Under the pieces are notes generated by a model, which saw only the letters and a list, made by a program, of their open reading frames with translations, did no database searches and was not told where the DNA came from. Source: Paenibacillaceae bacterium (GTDB lineage Bacteria; Bacillota; Bacilli; Paenibacillales; Paenibacillaceae). From it: a DNA stretch of 64,000 bases. Below, piece after piece: positions 60,245 to 64,000 of this stretch. Every line of letters begins with the position of its first letter. Within the stretch, counting starts at the first letter, position 1. The stretch spans positions 109,991 to 173,990 of the forward strand of contig REGQ01000065.1 in assembly GCA_004134985.1 (NCBI GenBank), given 5' to 3'. Position numbers and translations under genes: made by a program.

Positions 60245-60774
60245 TTTACAGCAGCATTTGACCATTTTTCTGCCGCACCCGTAACGGTTATTGATGAGAA
60301 AATAGATTGATATGAACTATCTAAACCATTTTTTATATTCATTACTTGTTCATAATAATGATTATTGAAGCTTTTCACTGCTTCTTCGTCCAAAATGATT
60401 TGCATAACTTCCGTTTTTTCACGATCGTCCCACAAAATCGAATAGTTGAAACTCGTGACTTCAGGGAAAAATTTGATGACATCGAAAGCATGGGAAGCAA
60501 CGCTTCTATAAATATCTTCTTTGATCGGCACAGAACCAATCTCCGGAACCAACGATACGAAAAGTGACATTTGATCCTTCTGCTTCTCGAATTTGATTTC
60601 CTCGGTAAATCGAAATGTCTCTTTGGTGTAGTTTTCAATTTTATTAATTATTAGGGCATGCAATGAATCATTGTTATCTTCAAGTTTTGCATCTTTTGTT
60701 AAGGTACAAGCAGAGAGAAACATGACCATGATAATCAAATACATGAGAACAATAAATTCATTTTTCTTGCGCAT
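60241..60774 (-). CDS. putative lipoprotein of unknown function
   Basis: A 177-residue exported protein with a lipobox (MFLSAC, Cys about residue 23) and an acidic alpha/beta domain. I recognise no family; the spacing of Ile/Phe strands (SLFVSLVPEIGSV, FNYSILWDD, VMQIILDEE) suggests a small alpha/beta fold. GGAGGG lies eight bases before the ATG at 60774. Codon use is AT-rich relative to neighbours. Confidence 0.78.
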   Translation of the reverse strand: MRKKNEFIVLMYLIIMVMFLSACTLTKDAKLEDNNDSLHALIINKIENYTKETFRFTEEIKFEKQKDQMSLFVSLVPEIGSVPIKEDIYRSVASHAFDVIKFFPEVTSFNYSILWDDREKTEVMQIILDEEAVKSFNNHYYEQVMNIKNGLDSSYQSIFSSITVTGAAEKWSNAAVN

Positions 60775-61003
60775 CAAAATATCCCTCCGTCAGGTTAATT
60801 GGCAGGTTTAATGTGAGCATCATGTTTATGTCAAGTTTTCAAGTATATTTCCAGGGTGTGATAGCAGTGGCAGGGCAGCAGCTCAAGCTGCAAGTTCATG
60901 CACGTTTTATTTCGCGTTGGAGTGTGTTGATGGGGTGAATTCATTATATCATTTCTATCCTTTATTGCATTTTTTATTTTTTTCTTCCAAGCCGTTCTAT
61001 CTT

Positions 61004-61052
61004 CAAAAAAAGCCCGCCAGTTGTCCTCGTGAAAAAGGACGTTTGGCGAGCT
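61004..61052 (-). terminator. terminator of the second PhyH operon
   Basis: On the minus strand AGCTCGCCA and GTCCT pair with AGGAC and TGGCGGGCT, followed by seven T residues. It begins five bases after the stop codon. Confidence 0.88.
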
Positions 61053-61056
61053 TGTT

Positions 61057-61848
61057 TTATTGGATTCCCATCCGCGACAGTACGCGTTCGAAGGAAAAGT
61101 CAACTTTGTCATCACCACTGACGTAGCGCCATAACTTGGCCCGCTCAATGTGATCGAGCCGGCCTTCGTTGCCCTGCCATGGCTGGTAGCCGCCGTCAAT
61201 AATGCGCTGCACTTCCGGACTGTTATAGCCATCGGTATTGAACAATCCCCGCTGCTCCTCACCCGGCTGCAGCCTCAGCTTGAACACGTAGCGTGTGTCA
61301 TCGGTGAAATTTGGCTGGGCGCAATGCCAGATCCCGTGATGCATAAAAGCGATGGAACCCGCTTTGGCGACCAGTTGGCGCTGCCCGACAATATTTTTGT
61401 AGCGGCTGATGCTGAACGTATTGATCTTGCGCAAATGCGAGCCCGGCAACACCAGTGTTGGCCCCATTTCCTTCGGTGCATCATGTGTGAAATAAAATGC
61501 CTGTACATCAAACGCAAAGGGCCGCGTATCGAGCACGGAATCACCATGCCAGCTCTGGCCTTCAAGATGTTTTGGCGCCACAACATGCAGAAAGGAATGA
61601 TCGTACACAGGATTCGTTCCTACGAGACTTTGCAGCGCGCCTTTTACCTGAGGCAGTTCGAACACTTCGCGCAATACATCGGTTTCGTTCCAGAACAAGT
61701 AGCCTTTCCCTTTGTTTTGCTGCTCGGCCTCGTACACGGCTTGATTCAATTCTTGAGGCACAAGATCCTCCAACAACAGGAAGCCATCGGTCACAAAACG
61801 AGCCATCTTCTCCGCCGACAGTAGATGCTGCTTCTCCACTTTACTCAT
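61057..61848 (-). CDS. phytanoyl-CoA dioxygenase (PhyH) family oxygenase, second paralogue
   Basis: A 263-residue Fe(II)/2-oxoglutarate oxygenase. H-x-D is in QSWHGDSV (about residue 100), the distal His in GIWHCAQPNF (about 177), and the co-substrate Arg in TRYVFKLRL. It is shorter than the 975 paralogue and only distantly similar, so the substrates probably differ. It overlaps the 97-residue gene upstream by eight bases, so both are one operon ending at a strong terminator. Substrate unknown. Confidence 0.9.
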   Translation of the reverse strand: MSKVEKQHLLSAEKMARFVTDGFLLLEDLVPQELNQAVYEAEQQNKGKGYLFWNETDVLREVFELPQVKGALQSLVGTNPVYDHSFLHVVAPKHLEGQSWHGDSVLDTRPFAFDVQAFYFTHDAPKEMGPTLVLPGSHLRKINTFSISRYKNIVGQRQLVAKAGSIAFMHHGIWHCAQPNFTDDTRYVFKLRLQPGEEQRGLFNTDGYNSPEVQRIIDGGYQPWQGNEGRLDHIERAKLWRYVSGDDKVDFSFERVLSRMGIQ

Positions 61849-62134
61849 CGATTACAACCTTCCTCTCCAGCACATATTCATAAGGCAGATGATTGCTTTC
61901 ATGCTCATGACCGCTAAAATAATGCGGGAGCGCTGGCACCTGCAGCACATTCCAGCCATCACGCATCGCCGCAAGCACGTTCGGATATGGCGGCACATCG
62001 CTGTCCCCCGTTGTCATTTGAGGTTCATTCTCTGCTTTGGCGCCATCGTACAGCGCCCATGCTACCGTCTGCGATTCCAGATTCGGATCAGCGATATTTA
62101 ATATTAAAATTTGTTGTCGGATTATACTCATCAT
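61841..62134 (-). CDS. small protein coupled to the PhyH oxygenase
   Basis: A 97-residue soluble protein (ILNIADPNLESQTVAWALYD; a Pro-rich segment VPPYPNVLAAMRDGW; then HYFSGHEHESNHLPYEYVLERK). I do not recognise the family. Its two possible ATGs (62134 and 62131) follow AAGGAGG by four and seven bases; the second is better. The eight-base overlap with the oxygenase suggests translational coupling and a shared function, such as a partner subunit. Confidence 0.7.
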   Translation of the reverse strand: MMSIIRQQILILNIADPNLESQTVAWALYDGAKAENEPQMTTGDSDVPPYPNVLAAMRDGWNVLQVPALPHYFSGHEHESNHLPYEYVLERKVVIDE

Positions 62135-62292
62135 TGGCCCTCCTTAAAATGTCATGCACGTTGGATAAATGCTGTTTGCGGATTTATTGTAATATGAATC
62201 CGCTTGCAAGTGGATATCCTTTTCTAAGGAGAGTTTATACAATACTAAGATGTGCATGCGGCGAGGATGACATTTTTTATATTTGGTTTAAA

Positions 62293-62309
62293 TAAGCTAT
62301 AATAGCTTA
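62293..62309 (+). promoter_or_regulatory. palindromic operator over a -10 box
   Basis: TAAGCTATAATAGCTTA is a perfect 7-3-7 inverted repeat containing TATAAT (62298-62303). It lies about 240 bp upstream of the aminopeptidase, just before the 65-bp repeats. The -35 is weak. A dimeric regulator would be expected; none is recognised. Confidence 0.5.
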
Positions 62310-62330
62310 TAAGCTGTATTATTTTACATA

Positions 62331-62525
62331 AACCAAGCCGATGCTTCCGAAGCGAGTTTTGTTGCGACGACTATTCAGGAGGCTAAGCTTCACAAAACCA
62401 AGCCGATGCTTCCGAAGCGAGTTTTGTTGCGACGACTATTCAGGAGGCTAAGCTTCACAAAACCAAGCCGATGCTTCCGAAGCGAGTTTTGTTGCGACGA
62501 CTATTCAGGAGGCTAAGCTTCACAA
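62331..62525 (+). repeat. three perfect tandem 65-bp repeats in the aminopeptidase leader
   Basis: Units start at 62331, 62396 and 62461 and are identical. Each has the palindrome GCTTCCGAAGC, arms GTTTTGT/ACAAAAC, and an AGGAGG. The last ends 20 bp before the aminopeptidase start, so they are within its leader if the 62293 promoter is used. A 36-codon frame beginning MLPKRVLLRRLF crosses two units. Confidence 0.9.
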
Positions 62526-62544
62526 AACTTTAGGAGGGTTTCAC

Positions 62545-63777
62545 ATGAACGATTTTCGGAAAAGTCTGGAGAAGTATGCCGCTCTCGCCGTTGAAGTCGG
62601 CGTCAATGTACAGCCTGGTCAAACACTTGTTGTCACAGCGCCAATTCTTGCGGCCGATTATGTGCGGCTGATCGTGAAAAAAGCCTATGAGGTCGGCGCC
62701 AAATTTGTCCATGTGGAATGGGTTGATGATGAAGTGATCCGCACACGCTATGAGCTTGCACCTGCCGATTCTTTTAGCCACTATCCGCAGTTCCGTGCCG
62801 ATGGTTGGGAAGACATGGCCAAAAACAATGCTGCTTTTCTATCGGTCATCGCCGCCAACCCGGACTTGCTGCAAGGCATCGAACCTCAGCGTATTAAAGA
62901 TGCCAACATTGCCGCCAGCACTGCACTGCAGCCTTTCCGCACCTATCTGATGGCGGACAAGGTCAGCTGGTCCATCGTGGCAGTTCCTTCCCAGCCATGG
63001 GCGGATAAGGTGTTCCCAGAAGCCGCGGAGGACGAGCGGGTCGATAAGCTGTGGGCATCGATTTTCCAAGCGACCCGCGTGGATCTTGATGATCCCGTAC
63101 AAGCGTGGAGAACGCACACGGACACCCTGGACCAAAAAGCAGCACGTCTGAATGAACGCAAGTATAAGAAACTGCACTATACCGCGCCAGGCACGGATCT
63201 TACTATCGAATTGCCCGCTTCCCACCGCTGGGTGAGCGCTGGCAGCCCGAACGAGCAAGGCACCCAGTTTATCGCCAACATGCCGACGGAGGAAGTATTT
63301 ACCGCCCCGTTGAAAACGGGCGTGAACGGCACCGTCACCAGCACGAAGCCGCTCAGTTACGGCGGCAATTTGATCGAGAACATTCGTCTGACCTTCAAGG
63401 ATGGCAAGATCGTCGAGTTTGCTGCTGATCAGGGCTATGACACGCTTAAAGGACTGATTGAAACGGATGAAGGCTCGCAGTTCCTTGGCGAGGTGGCACT
63501 CGTGCCGCATAAGTCACCAATTTCGGACACCAACCTGATTTTCTATAACACACTATTTGACGAAAATGCCTCCAATCACCTTGCCATCGGCAAAGGCTAC
63601 GCTTTCTGTCTTGAGGGCGGGAAAACAATGAGCAAGGAAGAGCTTGAAGCTCAAGGGCTGAATGACAGCCTTGCCCATGTCGATTTTATGATTGGCTCCG
63701 GAGAAATGGATATCGACGGCATACTGGAAGATGGCACGACTGAGCCGGTATTCCGCAAAGGCAACTGGGCGTTCTAG
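62545..63777 (+). CDS. M29 family aminopeptidase (AmpS/PepS/aminopeptidase II)
   Basis: A 410-residue cytoplasmic metallo-aminopeptidase of family M29 (thermophilic aminopeptidase type), releasing N-terminal residues from peptides. Metal ligands are present: Glu in MPTEEVFTAP (about 250), Glu in FLGEVALVP (about 316), His in ENASNHLAIG (about 345), and the His-x-Asp pair in LAHVDFMIGS (about 378). Length is normal. AGGAGG lies seven bases before the ATG. Three 65-bp repeats, each also with AGGAGG, lie in the leader. Confidence 0.93.
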   Translation: MNDFRKSLEKYAALAVEVGVNVQPGQTLVVTAPILAADYVRLIVKKAYEVGAKFVHVEWVDDEVIRTRYELAPADSFSHYPQFRADGWEDMAKNNAAFLSVIAANPDLLQGIEPQRIKDANIAASTALQPFRTYLMADKVSWSIVAVPSQPWADKVFPEAAEDERVDKLWASIFQATRVDLDDPVQAWRTHTDTLDQKAARLNERKYKKLHYTAPGTDLTIELPASHRWVSAGSPNEQGTQFIANMPTEEVFTAPLKTGVNGTVTSTKPLSYGGNLIENIRLTFKDGKIVEFAADQGYDTLKGLIETDEGSQFLGEVALVPHKSPISDTNLIFYNTLFDENASNHLAIGKGYAFCLEGGKTMSKEELEAQGLNDSLAHVDFMIGSGEMDIDGILEDGTTEPVFRKGNWAF

Positions 63778-63790
63778 CTCAAACAAAAGA

Positions 63791-63850
63791 AACGCCTGAC
63801 GGCGTTCCTGGAAAAATCAGCCCCCCAAGATCCAAAGTGGAGCTTGGGGG
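63791..63850 (+). other. two hairpins after the aminopeptidase gene
   Basis: AACGCC/GGCGTT (63791-63806) and CCCCCAAG/CTTGGGGG (63822-63850). Neither has a T tract on the plus strand; on the minus strand GATTTTTC follows the second, so it may terminate a transcript entering from the right. The rest, to 64000, holds no gene; GCGGACAC at 63913 may begin a degenerate arm of the interspersed element. Confidence 0.4.
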
Positions 63851-64000
63851 AACCTGTCAAATTAGAAATACAAGCTTGCAAGCACCTGGCCATAAACACG
63901 GACATCCAGCGAGCGGACACACGGAGGCTGTCTATTAACAGTGGATAACGGAGGGCTACGGAGTTTTCATAAAGAAATGTTAGCGAAATGACGGGAAAAA

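Noticed and set aside
60831..61262. 143-residue minus-strand frame
   Set aside because: It overlaps the end of the PhyH gene in another frame and crosses its terminator.

Overview
The window reads as chromosome of a Gram-positive, spore-former-type Bacillota, most likely Paenibacillus or a close relative. The evidence is the mix of gene families (YesM/YesN two-component system beside a sugar importer that lacks its own ATPase, MocR-type regulator beside ddl, DUF2500, DUF2536, M29 aminopeptidase, Btr-like AraC regulator), strong AGGAGG ribosome binding sites, Fur/PerR/CcpA-type operators, and short interspersed repeats in many intergenic gaps. I see no rRNA, tRNA or CRISPR array, no phage, and no intact insertion sequence; there is one clear transposase remnant (IS630 type) and one doubtful one.

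Layout. 1-1844: an AraC regulator (cut by the left edge) divergent from a PhyH dioxygenase. 1890-2700: repeats. 2837-10136: ABC exporter, HtpX protease, and a two-gene SNF2 helicase operon. 10170-15841: membrane-anchored trypsin-like protease, DUF3817, GDPD phosphodiesterase, DUF2500, M20 dipeptidase, and a tiny membrane protein behind a Fur-type operator. 15944-17935: a P1B-4 metal ATPase (PfeT type) behind a PerR-type operator. 18306-21252: DUF2536, an Rpn-family nuclease with a frameshifted tail, and a ferredoxin-NADP reductase-like enzyme far behind a Fur-overlapped promoter. 21378-24994: MocR regulator, D-Ala-D-Ala ligase and aminotransferase as one operon. 26952-33753: Crp-type regulator, CHASE2 adenylate cyclase, NHL-repeat protein and FecR-domain protein, which looks like a complete cAMP signalling operon.

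34511-51528 is the metabolic core. A secreted GH31 enzyme resembling 6-alpha-glucosyltransferases and a secreted GH66 cycloisomaltooligosaccharide glucanotransferase (CITase) lie behind a cre site. Divergent from them are YesM/YesN, two sugar-binding lipoproteins, two permeases and an intracellular GH66 enzyme. Read together: starch-type glucan gains alpha-1,6 links (GH31), is cyclised (CITase), is imported (ABC, with a shared ATPase encoded elsewhere) and is opened inside the cell (GH66).

51662-63777: Btr-like AraC regulator, an SDR without the usual Tyr, an IS630 remnant, two minisatellites (one a 51-bp hairpin array), MarR, NamA-type old yellow enzyme, a large uncharacterised protein with a Lys/Glu tail, GNAT, a lipoprotein, a second PhyH operon, and an M29 aminopeptidase behind three perfect 65-bp repeats.

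The most unusual structure is a 176-180 bp interspersed element present in three complete copies (2242, 26551, 34115). Each has four ~21-bp arms at nearly fixed offsets (0, ~50, ~107, ~156), two pointing one way and two the other, separated by diverged spacers. A solo arm lies at 53393.
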